Shown here: in pieces, positions 63,400-64,000 of the stretch
Layout of the letters: every line of letters starts with the position of its first letter
How positions within the stretch are numbered: the first letter of the stretch is position 1
DNA from: Rhodoferax antarcticus ANT.BR
Lineage (GTDB): Bacteria > Pseudomonadota > Gammaproteobacteria > Burkholderiales > Burkholderiaceae_C
Direction: 5' to 3'
Assembly (NCBI RefSeq): GCF_001938565.1
Contig: NZ_MSYM01000013.1
Coordinates: 435,496 to 499,495, forward strand
Length of the DNA stretch: 64,000 nt
Notes under the pieces: generated by a model
Database searches by the model: none
Told to the model about the DNA's origin: nothing
The model's input: only the letters and a program-made list of their open reading frames with translations
Translations under genes and position numbers: made by a program

Positions 63400-64000
63400 C
63401 TGACACAGCCCTACCCCGGCGCAGTCGTCGCGCCCCCCTTTTGAGGTTCACCAGTCTGTGCGCTGATCGTCGAGATACTCGGGCGGTGATTGGTTTGCCA
63501 GATCTGAGTCCGGCTCAGCCTCAACACCTTCCCCCTGTTCCTGCGATTCCTGCGCACCACACTCAACCCACAGCGGCGGCCCGCGTGCCGGGGTGATACG
63601 GGGAGCTTCGGGGTCCACGCCGATGTGCTCCAGAATCTTCTGGATGTCAGCACTGAACGTGATGAAAGCAATGATGCGCATCTGGCCCCCGCACATTGGA
63701 CACAGCAGCGGGAACACCTCGTAGATACGGGCGATCAGTACCGCCCAGAGGTCATGCGATGGTGGGCGAGGTTTGGCGTGAGCACCAGTTCACCCGCGTA
63801 TTTGTCGGACTGTAGGGGCTCTGTGTGCCCTTTGCCACAGCGGTAAACCAGGACAGAGGCGCGCTGCTTGAGCCGGTCCATAGCGAAGGGTGGGCGCGCA
63901 CAGTAGCGCGGTAGGCGCTCCAGCCCAGCGCGGTCTGGTGCCTCAATGCGCACCCCGACACCCTCCGAGAAGCCTCCGCCGTGGCTGCTGGAAGCTGCAC
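63400..64000 (-). mobile_element. Decayed IS91-like transposase, C-terminal part, running out of the window
   Basis: On the minus strand RIEAPDRAGLERLPRYCARP, then LVYRCGKGHTEPLQSDKYAG and, after a deletion past ELVLTP, FPLLCPMCGGQMRIIAFITF and EHIGVDPEAPRITPARGPPL: the C-terminal domain of IS91-family transposases. Compared with the left remnant it keeps the last ~50 residues but has lost about 60 codons between ELVLTP and the zinc finger. The upstream part of the element lies beyond 64000. Confidence 0.82.

Overview
The window looks like chromosomal DNA of a phototrophic betaproteobacterium of the family Comamonadaceae, most plausibly Rhodoferax or a close relative. The evidence is GC-rich coding sequence, a bacteriochlorophyll block (a PucC-family gene, bchP, bchO, bchD, bchI), an STAS-MlaE fusion, a PEP-CTERM protein, ubiC and DarP, and an interspersed repeat of a type I associate with this family. 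The genus is inference, because there is no rRNA gene in the window.

Layout. 0-6 kb: end of a photosynthesis gene cluster. A PucC-like gene and bchP run rightward and converge on bchI-bchD-bchO, which has a PpsR/CrtJ-type TGT-N12-ACA palindrome upstream. 6-13 kb: housekeeping genes (suhB, trmJ, cysE, mog, darP, pmbA) and a zinc-ribbon PD-(D/E)XK nuclease-like protein. 13-18 kb: a von Willebrand A protein with a PEP-CTERM anchor, a branched-chain amino-acid binding protein, a serine hydrolase and ProQ. 18-23.5 kb: the glycine cleavage operon gcvT-gcvH-gcvP behind a tandem glycine riboswitch with an intrinsic terminator. 23.5-34 kb: NlpC/P60 lipoprotein, ETF-ubiquinone oxidoreductase and an SDR gene separated by a perfect 20-bp palindrome, a DMT exporter with ubiC, a thioesterase, a PAS-LuxR regulator opposite scoAB, an SMR pump and a MATE pump. 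34-42.5 kb: Phd/VapC-type and HigBA toxin-antitoxin modules, an oxidoreductase/LysR pair, mutL, and a broken second mutL 5' copy just past higBA. 42.5-52.3 kb: DedA, the mlaE-F-D-lipoprotein lipid transport operon, a VTT-membrane/flavoprotein disulfide reductase fusion, an ATP-grasp protein, a YHS lipoprotein and a patatin lipoprotein. 52.3-64 kb: an accessory region between two decayed IS91-like transposase remnants in the same orientation that share a ~105-bp terminal sequence. It holds intact genes (NhaC antiporter, DUF2254, YihY/BrkB, an esterase, a desaturase) mixed with pseudogenes (TonB receptor, ychF, a second desaturase).

The most unusual signal is a ~55-60 bp AT-rich, partly palindromic repeat present in at least 14 copies between 7.2 and 51.4 kb. 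Six copies are intergenic and eight lie inside reading frames (trmJ, gcvP, gcvT, ETF-QO, the DMT exporter, mutL twice, the disulfide reductase fusion) without breaking them. Four of the eight are read in the same frame. The repeat is absent from the photosynthesis block and from the IS91-flanked region. A different REP-like palindrome lies in-frame in gcvP.
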